Below, in pieces: positions 56,894-64,000 of a DNA stretch of 64,000 bases. Position numbers and translations under genes: made by a program. The notes below the pieces were generated by a model. That model was not told where the DNA came from and did not search any database. It saw only the letters and a program-made list of their open reading frames with translations. The stretch is from Ignavibacteria bacterium (lineage in GTDB: Bacteria > Bacteroidota > Ignavibacteria > Tepidaquicellales > Tepidaquicellaceae), in NCBI GenBank assembly GCA_016710985.1, contig JADJTX010000006.1:62001-126000 (forward strand). Direction: 5' to 3'. Within the stretch, counting starts at the first letter, position 1; each line of letters begins with the position of its first letter.

Positions 56894-58114
56894 ATGAAAA
56901 CAAGATCATTACTTACAGTTTTAATTATTCTATTCATTTTTTCCATCCGTGTTACAGCTCAATCAAAGATTGACTTCACAGAAGCTTCCTCCGAAGTTAA
57001 ATATCAGTACATTGGTACTTATGAAATTTCCCGGCTGGATAGTATTTTAACTTTTGAAGCATCTTCTTTTTCAGCTTTCGATGTGACGTATTCTAAGGCG
57101 AAAAATCCTGTGAAGCTTTACAGGGTTTTGTATAATTCTTTTATCCCGGAATTTAATAACAAGCCAACCATTGCATCAGGATTGATAGCTATACCCGAAA
57201 ATGTTGCCGGGAAAATGCCTGTGGTTTCTTATCAGCACGGAACTGTTTTTACCAGGACTGACGTGCCTTCTTTCCCGGAAGAATCAATGGAGACAAGATT
57301 AATGATAGCGCAATTTGCCGGACAGGGATATATTTTAATTGCTGCTGATTATTTTGGCAAAGGTTCATCGACAGAACCGGACTCATACCAGATAAAGGAA
57401 AGTACGCAGCAGGCTTGTATTGATATGATATCCGCGTCCATTGAGGTTTTCAAAGCTCTTAAGATCGATCCGGGGCAGTTGTTTCTCAGTGGCTGGTCAA
57501 TGGGCAGCTGGTCAACATTGCTTTTCTTAGAGAAACTGGAAAGTCTTGGTATTCCGGTTGTCGCTGCAGCAACGGCTTGTACACCAACTGATATTTTTGC
57601 ACTTGTTAACCGGTGGATGCATGCTCCAAAAGAAACAGACGCAATATGGCTTCCGGGGATACTGGCATTACAGTTAAATGCTTATGAAACTTATTATCAG
57701 TTACCCGGACTGATGGAATCAGCTGTAAAGGCGGAGTATCAGCAGGCGACTTTGGATTTTTATCGGAATAAAATTTCATTTGAAGAGTTCTATTCCAAAA
57801 CTCCAAATAAGGTTGTTGAATATCTGAAGCCTGAATTCATTGAATCAGGTTCACTCGGTGAAAGTAAATTCTGGAAGCTCACACAGGATAATAATTGTTA
57901 CAGATGGAGAAGTCAGACACCTTTGAATTTATACTACGGAGACTCAGACGAAGCAGTACCGGAGTATATTGCAACCTTACCTGTCGGATATCAGCAATTA
58001 ATGGGCGGAGCTCAGACAATATCAACACCTGCAGGAAAGCTTGCAGATCATCGCGGAACATTTAAATTTGCGGTGGAGCATCAGAAGGGATGGTTTGACG
58101 GGATGGTGAAGTGA
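56894..58114 (+). CDS. secreted alpha/beta hydrolase (lipase/esterase-like)
   Basis: Encodes 406 residues with a signal peptide (1-22, ending VTAQ). VVSYQHGT at 110-117 is the oxyanion region; the nucleophile elbow is SGWSMGSW with S202; acid and base are likely in LYYGDSDEAVP and ADHRGT near the end. A secretory lipase-type family often annotated as prolyl oligopeptidase-like or LIP. Substrate unknown. Confidence 0.82.
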   Translation: MKTRSLLTVLIILFIFSIRVTAQSKIDFTEASSEVKYQYIGTYEISRLDSILTFEASSFSAFDVTYSKAKNPVKLYRVLYNSFIPEFNNKPTIASGLIAIPENVAGKMPVVSYQHGTVFTRTDVPSFPEESMETRLMIAQFAGQGYILIAADYFGKGSSTEPDSYQIKESTQQACIDMISASIEVFKALKIDPGQLFLSGWSMGSWSTLLFLEKLESLGIPVVAAATACTPTDIFALVNRWMHAPKETDAIWLPGILALQLNAYETYYQLPGLMESAVKAEYQQATLDFYRNKISFEEFYSKTPNKVVEYLKPEFIESGSLGESKFWKLTQDNNCYRWRSQTPLNLYYGDSDEAVPEYIATLPVGYQQLMGGAQTISTPAGKLADHRGTFKFAVEHQKGWFDGMVK

Positions 58115-58134
58115 AGTTTCAGTTTCAAAATTGG

Positions 58135-58536
58135 CTATACCCAATTCTCGATCTTAAGTCCATTTATCCTTTCAAATTCTTTAGTATTGTTTGAAGCTAA
58201 TATTAAGTCCGGGCAAGTGCTTGTGCGGCAATTAACATATCAAGTGAACCAATTGGAGTTCCTACTCTCTCCTAAATCACTTCTCACTTTTCCATAAACA
58301 AAAGCATCTTTATCATCAAAATTTAGTATCTCTAAGGGCAACATAAATTCACGCAATGCTTCAAGATTCTTTTCTTTCATGGTACTCTTATTTACTCCAT
58401 AAAACAATTCCCCAACTGTAATTGAAGATAAAGCAATGTCCGATACTTCTAATTGTAAAAACTTATTAATTACATTCGCGGGTTTTTGCTTTATTATGTA
58501 AATGCATATATTGGTATCGAGTAAATACTTTATCAT
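58135..58536 (-). pseudogene. vapC: VapC-type PIN toxin, frame broken twice
   Basis: The N-terminus MIKYLLDTNICIYIIK has the first catalytic Asp of PIN ribonucleases; ITVGELFYGV supplies the conserved Glu. The frame breaks at a GA dinucleotide run (about 58263-58272); in the next frame GTPIGSLDMLIAAQAL carries the third acidic residue. A second break near 58211-58213 leads to ASNNTKEFERINGLKIENW-stop, the normal VapC ending. Corrected, it would be about 134 residues. VapC toxins cut tRNA or rRNA. It overlaps its antitoxin gene by 4 nt. Confidence 0.8.
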
Positions 58537-58763
58537 TTGAAGGACTCTCTTTTGTCAAGCTCAGGCTGATCCCTTTTGGACATAAAATCCTCACTGAATT
58601 TGTCCAGACTATTAATTAATACATTCCAGGGATTTTTCACAGGTTGTATAACCAGAGAATTTCCGATTTTTTTAATGTAAACTTCATCCTCTTCAAAATT
58701 ATATTTACTGGGAATATTTAAAATCTGCTTTTTTCCCTTATGTTCTATTTTAATAGTATCCAT
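58533..58763 (-). CDS. vapB: VapB-type antitoxin (AbrB/MazE fold)
   Basis: Encodes 76 residues. The N-terminal swapped-hairpin DNA-binding part (IPSKYNFEEDEVYIKKIGNSLVIQP) and the tail with SLDKFSEDFMSKRDQP that would wrap the toxin are typical of VapB. AAAGGAG lies 10 nt before the ATG. It overlaps the upstream ribbon-helix-helix gene by 19 nt and vapC by 4 nt. Confidence 0.88.
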   Translation of the reverse strand: MDTIKIEHKGKKQILNIPSKYNFEEDEVYIKKIGNSLVIQPVKNPWNVLINSLDKFSEDFMSKRDQPELDKRESFK

Positions 58764-58978
58764 TTTAAATCTCTCCTTTCGTTTAACTGCTTTGAGGAAA
58801 CAAGCGGGTCATTTTCATTTTTTAATCTTTTCATTGCACTATTTAAATCTTCCAGTTCATTAACATAGTTTTCAACCGCTTTATTAATATGAAATGAGGA
58901 ATTTGTATTTGTATCTTTTGAAATTTTATATATTTTCTTTGCTAACTTTTCTTTTAGTTTTACAGATAGTTCTGTCAT
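58745..58978 (-). CDS. ribbon-helix-helix (CopG/RHH-like) small protein
   Basis: Encodes 77 residues. ELSVKLKEKLAKKIYKISKDTNTNSSFHINKAVENYV fits a ribbon-helix-helix DNA-binding domain, followed by an acidic/polar tail with NSAMKRLKNENDPLVSS. Such proteins are usually ParD- or CopG-type antitoxins. Here it is the first gene of a vapBC operon, which already has its own antitoxin, so it may be a second regulator. Confidence 0.75.
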   Translation of the reverse strand: MTELSVKLKEKLAKKIYKISKDTNTNSSFHINKAVENYVNELEDLNSAMKRLKNENDPLVSSKQLNERRDLKWILLK

Positions 58979-59178
58979 ATATTTTAATTTAATTTACAAG
59001 TTTAAACTAAATAATTAATCAATTCAATAAAATGTAAAATTTTGATTTTGATTTCCAACGATTTTCCGGTGATTCAATCCTGACATCCCGTTAGCTTCCT
59101 GATACTCTCAGTCAACATCTAAACCACTGCGCCTTATTCAGGCACCATTTCTTTATTCAGGAAATGAATTTTGTTAAA

Positions 59179-59430
59179 CTAATCCATCACCTCGAGATTC
59201 CGGACACGCAGGGTATCTACTGCCAGTTGACCTAGCTTGAACGACTTTATCTGTGATCTTACTATCTTCAATTTTCCGATAGCCGAAGCTCCTGTAGACA
59301 AAGCTCCTATTGCAAAGGAACCAAATGCTACAGCTCCAATTGCTAAAGCGCCAATTGAACCCGCTCCCGTTCGGAATTTTTCGTGCTGTTTAATTTTACT
59401 TTTGTTCTTCAATAAATTTTGCAATTTCAT
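59179..59430 (-). CDS. small protein with hexad GA-x-AIG repeats
   Basis: Encodes 83 residues. The centre (about 22-52) consists of repeats such as GAGSIGA, LAIGAVA, FGSFAIGA, LSTGASAIG, a left-handed-helix-like or glycine-zipper pattern, flanked by a basic N-terminus (NLLKNKSKIKQHEKFR) and a hydrophilic C-terminus (KLGQLAVDTLRVRNLEVMD). I recall similar short repeat proteins as conserved hypotheticals; function unknown. It is 44 nt downstream of the TPR gene, same strand. The 58979-59178 gap upstream of the toxin operon holds nothing I can identify. Confidence 0.55.
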   Translation of the reverse strand: MKLQNLLKNKSKIKQHEKFRTGAGSIGALAIGAVAFGSFAIGALSTGASAIGKLKIVRSQIKSFKLGQLAVDTLRVRNLEVMD

Positions 59431-59474
59431 TTTCTTTGGTTTACAGTTTGTTTTTTGTGATTTGATAATTTCAA

Positions 59475-60101
59475 TTAACCTGTCAGTTTTTTTATACTCT
59501 CTATAAGCTTCTCGGCAACCGCTCCTTCTTCCGGAGGTACCATTTCTTTATACTCTGAAAGTATTTTCAAAGCGGATTTGAAATTCCTTGTCATAGCATA
59601 GACAAGTCCGAGATTAAAATGTATGTCGGGAAAGTTTGGATTGAGCTCGTTTGCGAATTCATAATGAGTTTTTGCCAGAGGAAGATTTCCCAGTTCGGAA
59701 TAAAGATTCGCTAAATTGTAATGTGATTCAAAGTGTCTCGGGTCGCATTTCAGTGACCGCGTGAATGAATCAATTGCCTTCACGGTATTTCCTGATTCAT
59801 ATTCAAGTATACCGAGATTACAGTATGCATCGGCTTCACAGTCGCTTAAGTTCACTGCATTAAGGTAAGCTTCTTTTGCTTTAGGATCACCTCTCTCATC
59901 AAGCATCATTGCTTCTTCAAAAGGGCTTAAGCTCGAAGGCATGATGTAGATATTCGTGCCATGCGTCTTCTCCGAAAACATATCGAGCTGATCCGAATGC
60001 TTCAGCGTGATCTTCGGCTTCTTGCTTACACGCTTAAGTCCTGATTGCGGCTTCGGTAATGTGAATTCTAATATGTTTGCCATTTTTTCTTTCAATTTCA
60101 A
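59475..60101 (-). CDS. TPR-repeat protein
   Basis: Encodes 208 residues. After a basic N-terminal ~55 residues (KPQSGLKRVSKKPKITLKH), about four tetratricopeptide repeats follow (SPFEEAMMLDERGDPKAKEAY; CNLGILEYESGNTVKAIDSF; YNLANLYSELGNLPLAKTHY; FNLGLVYAMTRNFKSALKIL). A protein-protein interaction scaffold; the N-terminal architecture with SDQLDMFSEKTHG is seen in TPR proteins located near heat-shock-type regulators in related genomes, but partner unknown. Confidence 0.85.
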   Translation of the reverse strand: MKLKEKMANILEFTLPKPQSGLKRVSKKPKITLKHSDQLDMFSEKTHGTNIYIMPSSLSPFEEAMMLDERGDPKAKEAYLNAVNLSDCEADAYCNLGILEYESGNTVKAIDSFTRSLKCDPRHFESHYNLANLYSELGNLPLAKTHYEFANELNPNFPDIHFNLGLVYAMTRNFKSALKILSEYKEMVPPEEGAVAEKLIESIKKLTG

Positions 60102-60161
60102 ATTACAAATTACAAATTACAAATATGTTTGTAATTTGTAATCTGTAATTTGTAATTTGAA
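60096..60161. repeat. AAATTAC arrays facing GTAATTT arrays
   Basis: Three AAATTAC units (60099-60122) and three to four GTAATTT units (60130-60159) form an almost perfect hairpin between the Ku and TPR genes; on the minus strand it would act as a terminator or RNA stability element. Confidence 0.85.
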
Positions 60162-60162
60162 T

Positions 60163-61017
60163 TTAACTTGCTTTCTTCTTCTTCTTAACCGTCTTAGCAA
60201 CTGCTTCCACTTCTTTAGCTCCTGTCGCTTTCTTCATTGGTTTCTTCATCTTGCCTGCATTTTCAATGCTCTGTTTAATCGCAGTCATGATATCTACTAC
60301 CGGCTTTTCCTTCTCTTCTACTGATACAACTTCCTTGCCGTCGATCTTAGCTTTGATCAGATCTTTAACAGCATCTTTATATGTATCCTTAAGCTTTATT
60401 TCTGAAAATGGTTTTGCCATCGAATCAACAAGCGTCTTCGCAAGCTTGAGTTGATCCTTATCCGCAGTCAAACCGTCAAGCTTAGGAACTTCAGTGATTT
60501 TTCTAATCTCATTGGGATAACGCAGTTTGTATAAAAGCAGCCCGTTACCTTCAGGCGCAATGAGTACAACGCTTTCCCTGTCTCGGATGACAACCTTTCC
60601 TATTCCAAGCTTTCCGCTGTCTTTAAGTGTGGCGCACAACAGCGCGAATGTCTTTGCCGCAACATCACCGTCAGGTCCTGCAAAATAAGGAGTATCATAT
60701 AAAGTAGCGGGCACTTCAGACGCATCAACAAATCCTTCGATCTCAATTACCTTTGTGCTTTTTAATTTAAGCTTGGCAAGATCTTCGTTCTCAATTATTA
60801 CATACTGGTCAGGTTCATACTCATAACCTTTTACTATGTCGTCACTCTTCACAATTTTCTCGCACTTCTTGCATCTCTTATCATAACCAATTCTTCCGTT
60901 ATCTTCCTTATGGAGCTGGTTAAAACTAATGGATTCGGAAGTCTCGATGGCATTATAAATACAGATTGGGATTGTAACGAGGGAAAATCTTATGTGACCT
61001 TTCCAGATAGAGCGCAA
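60163..61017 (-). CDS. non-homologous end-joining protein Ku
   Basis: Encodes 284 residues. Bacterial Ku forms a ring on DNA ends and recruits LigD for end joining. MRSIWKGHIRFSLVTIPICIYNA, then YDTPYFAGPDG and LLYKLRYPNEI are diagnostic. The last ~30 residues form a lysine-rich tail (GKMKKPMKKATG, KTVKKKKKAS), which in other Ku proteins aids DNA binding. No ligD is in the window. Confidence 0.94.
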   Translation of the reverse strand: MRSIWKGHIRFSLVTIPICIYNAIETSESISFNQLHKEDNGRIGYDKRCKKCEKIVKSDDIVKGYEYEPDQYVIIENEDLAKLKLKSTKVIEIEGFVDASEVPATLYDTPYFAGPDGDVAAKTFALLCATLKDSGKLGIGKVVIRDRESVVLIAPEGNGLLLYKLRYPNEIRKITEVPKLDGLTADKDQLKLAKTLVDSMAKPFSEIKLKDTYKDAVKDLIKAKIDGKEVVSVEEKEKPVVDIMTAIKQSIENAGKMKKPMKKATGAKEVEAVAKTVKKKKKAS

Positions 61018-61089
61018 AATAACCTCCTTATTTTATTATGCATAAAATTAATTAATAATATATAAACTTAAAACATAAATAATTACTAA

Positions 61090-61249
61090 TTAGAGACTTC
61101 TGAAAAACTATTTAGAGACTTCTAAAAAACATAGCGAAGTTTAGTGAGTCTGTTTTAAAACATCTTTCCTAACCACTAAGACACGAAGACACAAAGAGAA
61201 TGTTTTGAAAACAGAATTCTTTTGTGCCTTCGTGCCTTTGTGGTTAGGT
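61090..61249. repeat. TTAGAGACTTCT direct repeat and ACCACTAAGACAC hairpin
   Basis: ATTAGAGACTTCTGAAAAAC and TTTAGAGACTTCTAAAAAAC occur in tandem at about 61088-61130. Then AACCACTAAGACACGAAGAC (61171-61190) pairs with GTGCCTTCGTGCCTTTGTGG near 61224-61243. No gene in 61018-61355. Confidence 0.75.
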
Positions 61250-61355
61250 TTCCGTTATATTATTTTCAATCTGTTCAAAACAATTCCCTGTTAAATATTT
61301 AAGATTGTATCTGAGAAATTCTGTGAAATCTGTGAGAAAAATTTGTCAGCATGTA

Positions 61356-62681
61356 TTATTTTAACAACATAAGTTTCTTTGTCAATGTAAACTCATCGGC
61401 ATTCAAAGTATAAAAATAAACTCCGGAATTTAATCCTGATCCGGCTGTGAAGTCAACTGTATAATTTCCTGCGCTTTTGAATTCATTGACCAGTACCGAA
61501 ACTTCCTTTCCTATGGCATCATAAACTTTCAAAGACACTTCAGATGAAGTTGGAATTGAGAAATTAATTGATGTCGTTGGATTGAAAGGATTTGGATAAT
61601 TCTGCTCCAGCTTAAATGCTGTCGGCACTTGTGTATTGGTTAAAGAAATGCCGATCGAATTACCATATCTTAAAAATACACCGCCTCCTCCGGCTGCATA
61701 TCCAAGTGTAGAATTAACAAACTGCATAAGTCTGAGAGATGACGCTGCCTGCGGAGGAAGAGTTTCCTGTATCCAGGTTGTTCCGTAATCTGATGTTTTA
61801 AAACACTTGTTTGAATTTGTAAAGAAGAATCCGAAGATCAGATTCGAACCGTCTTTTAAGCCGTACATATTGAACGGAATGAAGTTTGAGGTTCCCGGTG
61901 GATTTGAAACAGTTGTCCAGGTAACTCCTCCGTCAGTTGTCTTTCTTACTGCATCACCGGTTCCGTTACACGATGTCATTCCGTTATTGTTGTCGGTAAA
62001 TGCTATTGCGGAAAAATACAAACCATCAGAATTTCCCGTACCAGACAGCACGGTTGGAGTCCATCCGCCGCCGTTAAAGCCGTTTGTAGTTCTGAATGTT
62101 CTTGCAGTGGTGATGCCCGGTGTGAAAGTGCCTGTTGATATCCAGAACTTTGAACCGTCAGTCCAGTCCCACGCATTTAATAAGCCAAACTCATTTGCAT
62201 TTGCGACCGGCGCATTAGCAGAGAGAAGCCAGTCTGTTCCTCCGTTTGTTGTATATCTCCACTGATGAGGCTGACCTGCTCCGGCTGGATCTCCGTAATA
62301 TATTCCGTTGTTCTGATCGAACATTTTGATTCCGTCAGAAAAACTTCCTGCAAGTGAAAATTGTAACGTCCAGTTAGATCCTCCATTCGATGTTTTATAA
62401 ATGCTTCCTGATTCTGTCCCGATCCAGCAGAAAGTAGTATCTAATCCGGAAATGCTTGTGATGTTTCCCGAAGGAAGTCCGGTATTTCTCGCATCCCAGT
62501 TGACGCCGCCGTTAGTAGTTCTGAAAACTGACCTGTTGTCAGCGCAGACCCAGATGAGATTCTGATTCACAACTGAAATGCAGTTGATGTTTGCTGAACC
62601 GGGAATGGTACTTACGTAAGTCCACTGGCTGAAAGAAACAGATGTGCTGAAAAGAAATAACAAAAGAAAAAGTTTTTTCAT
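61356..62681 (-). CDS. secreted YCF48/BNR-type propeller with T9SS type A tail
   Basis: Encodes 441 residues. Signal peptide 1-18. Asp-box/YCF48-like repeats: FRTTNGGVNWDA, YKTSNGGSNWTL, YTTNGGTDWLLS, RKTTDGGVTWTT, FKTSDYGTTWIQ, the turns of a seven-bladed propeller. The C-terminal ~85 residues (FKLEQNYPNPFNPTTSINF, SGVYFYTL, KKLMLLK) are a complete T9SS type A sorting domain. Likely on the cell surface; no enzyme activity can be read. Confidence 0.88.
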   Translation of the reverse strand: MKKLFLLLFLFSTSVSFSQWTYVSTIPGSANINCISVVNQNLIWVCADNRSVFRTTNGGVNWDARNTGLPSGNITSISGLDTTFCWIGTESGSIYKTSNGGSNWTLQFSLAGSFSDGIKMFDQNNGIYYGDPAGAGQPHQWRYTTNGGTDWLLSANAPVANANEFGLLNAWDWTDGSKFWISTGTFTPGITTARTFRTTNGFNGGGWTPTVLSGTGNSDGLYFSAIAFTDNNNGMTSCNGTGDAVRKTTDGGVTWTTVSNPPGTSNFIPFNMYGLKDGSNLIFGFFFTNSNKCFKTSDYGTTWIQETLPPQAASSLRLMQFVNSTLGYAAGGGGVFLRYGNSIGISLTNTQVPTAFKLEQNYPNPFNPTTSINFSIPTSSEVSLKVYDAIGKEVSVLVNEFKSAGNYTVDFTAGSGLNSGVYFYTLNADEFTLTKKLMLLK

Positions 62682-63201
62682 GTTTGATCCTTTTTAAATT
62701 TTTTTGAAAATATTTTTAAAATTTTGCTTAACATACTTTTGATAATAATAAGAATCAAGATTGATATGGGTAATCCGGTAAGTGAGAAAATATTTTTGCA
62801 AACCCCTCCCAACCTTCCTTTTCAAAGTGATTCTCAAAACCTTTTTTTAACCACATAGTATCCCGATAGGTCAAGCCCTATGTTTTAAAAGAAATAACTC
62901 ATTTTTGCCCCGATTTTGCATTTAATAAAATGAGTTATATAGGAGAAACATATGACACATAGTTTAATTATTATAAAAATTAACTTTCTATATTTCTATG
63001 AGTCTATTTGGTTTAATAAAATTTTATTTAAGAGTGACTCTTCACTGAGCCTTCCAGCCTTTCAAATATGATGTGCATTTTAGTCATAGCTGTCCAAAAT
63101 AAATTAATTTTATTTAAAATTCTTTTAAAAGAGTTTCTAATCAAACAAATTCTGATACAGCTGAGGAATAACCCTTTATGATTGAGTATATCTCATTTTA
63201 T

Positions 63202-63277
63202 AACCACTGAGACACCAAGACACAAAGTAATACATTTAAAAATAAGTTTTTCTTTGTGTCTTTGAGTCTTAGTGGTA
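63202..63277. repeat. ACCACTGAGACACCAAGACAC hairpin
   Basis: AACCACTGAGACACCAAG (63202-63219) pairs with CTTTGTGTCTTTGAGTCTTAGTGGT-type sequence ending at 63276. Family member of the element at 61.2 kb. The surrounding gap 62682-63436 has only AT-rich sequence and no gene I would support. Confidence 0.8.
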
Positions 63278-63436
63278 AAAAAGGATTTTCAAAAATAAAC
63301 GTTTTGGAAGGATGTGCATTTGAGTAACTCTTTCATAGAAATTATTTATTTTTTGTTAAACTGCAATTATGTAAATTGTCACTACAAAAAATCTAAATTT
63401 ACTTAAAGTAATTTTCCCCTAATCAAAATTGAGTCA

Positions 63437-64000
63437 ATGAACAGAAGGAATTTTCTGAAAGGCATTGCAGCCATACCTGTGCTTTCAATATTCAGTCCAA
63501 AACTGAATTCAAAAAACGAAAATCATTTTATCTCAAAGAAAACTCTTAAGCGTGTAAGACCGGGTGATCCGGACTGGCCTTCAGCAGAAAGCTGGGATAA
63601 ACTGAAAACTGCTGTCGGAGGAAGACTGAAGAAACCGGAATCTCCTTTCATTGCATGTCAAAATAATTCAGCTGATCCCGGATGTAAGGAAATTCTGAAA
63701 GAAATAAAAAACCCTTACTTCATCAGAGATGAACCTGCGCTTACTCAATCATCCGGCTGGCTTGATGCCTGGAATTCATCTCCCAGTGAATATGTAGTTG
63801 AAGCTGAAAATTCGGAGGATGTAGCAGCTGCAGTTAATTTTGCCCGTGAAAATAATTTGAGATTAGTTGTAAAAGGCGGAGGACATAGTTATCAGGGTAC
63901 ATCAAACTCCAAAGATTCACTCCTGATCTATACACGTGCGATGGAAGACATTTCAATGACGGATAATTTCATTGGTAAAGGTTGTGAAGGGAAAATGCCG
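63437..64000 (+). CDS. Tat-exported FAD-linked oxidase, partial
   Basis: The first 188 codons of a gene cut by the window end. The N-terminus MNRRNFLKGIAAIPVLS is a twin-arginine signal. Later PSEYVVEAENSEDVAAAVNFA and LVVKGGGHSYQGTSN are the FAD-binding PCMH domain of BBE-type oxidases (berberine-bridge/6-hydroxynicotine oxidase family). A histidine in GGGHSY is the usual covalent FAD site. The C-terminal domain is beyond the window, so the substrate class cannot be told. Confidence 0.85.
   Translation, partial: MNRRNFLKGIAAIPVLSIFSPKLNSKNENHFISKKTLKRVRPGDPDWPSAESWDKLKTAVGGRLKKPESPFIACQNNSADPGCKEILKEIKNPYFIRDEPALTQSSGWLDAWNSSPSEYVVEAENSEDVAAAVNFARENNLRLVVKGGGHSYQGTSNSKDSLLIYTRAMEDISMTDNFIGKGCEGKMP

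Noticed and set aside
62952..63071. 39-codon plus-strand frame preceded by AGGAG
   Set aside because: Good ribosome site, but the peptide (many I, F, N, K) looks like translated AT-rich noise and no conserved pattern was recognised.

Overview
The window is low-GC DNA (roughly one third G+C by eye) from a Gram-negative bacterium of the Bacteroidota/Chlorobi side, most likely an Ignavibacteria-type lineage. Signs are several secreted proteins ending in type IX secretion (T9SS) type A sorting tails, a PorV/PorQ-family barrel, a GWxTD protein, TonB-dependent and other outer-membrane barrels, LptB, and an EF-P of the PGNLRAF type. Unlike most Bacteroidetes, several genes carry clear AGGAG-type ribosome sites, and TTG starts are common (rpsM, rpsK, engB, a dehydrogenase, a CPBP protease). 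The lineage is an inference from content, not from a tree.

Layout. 1-9.6 kb: the 3' end of the spc operon plus the alpha operon (rpsH end, rplF, rplR, tRNA-Gln, rpsE, rpmD, an inserted outer-membrane barrel gene, rplO, secY, map, infA, rpmJ, rpsM, rpsK, rpsD, rpoA, rplQ). 9.7-11.3 kb: engB and a D-2-hydroxyacid dehydrogenase. 11.4-30 kb: a cell-surface region with a T9SS Asp-box protein, a TonB-dependent receptor, two very similar ~1084-residue secreted paralogues on either side of a PorV-like protein and a GWxTD/YbbR/CPBP operon, and a dockerin-type secreted protein on the other strand. 31-42 kb: a small conserved protein, pdxJ, lptB, an FmdB zinc ribbon, a 1137-residue tubulin/FtsZ-like protein with a SHOCT tail, a FabL-like reductase, accC, accB, efp and a DinB protein. 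42-64 kb: accessory and housekeeping genes (gap, tRNA-Cys, tRNA-Gly, NhaP-type antiporter, aldo/keto reductase, M61 peptidase, hydrolases, a three-gene toxin-antitoxin locus, TPR protein, Ku, a YCF48-like T9SS protein and the start of an FAD-linked oxidase), separated by gaps full of short tandem and inverted repeats.

Two themes stand out. First, many reading frames are broken by single-base changes, mostly in short homopolymers, including in essential genes (rplO, secY). This points to sequence or assembly error, although some loci (the SBBP gene with two stop codons, vapC, the TonB receptor) may be real pseudogenes. Second, the intergenic DNA is highly structured: 7-, 8- and 9-bp tandem arrays often in inverted pairs; a family of CACAGAG/CTCTGTG hairpins; a 362-bp tandem duplication interrupted by a GC-rich insert; and three 21-bp-period arrays which, read in one particular frame, share a heptad of the form hydrophobic-x-[ST]-[EKR]-x-x-x. 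The 21-bp arrays and the tubulin-like protein are the best candidates for something not yet described. No CRISPR array, transposase or integrase was recognised.
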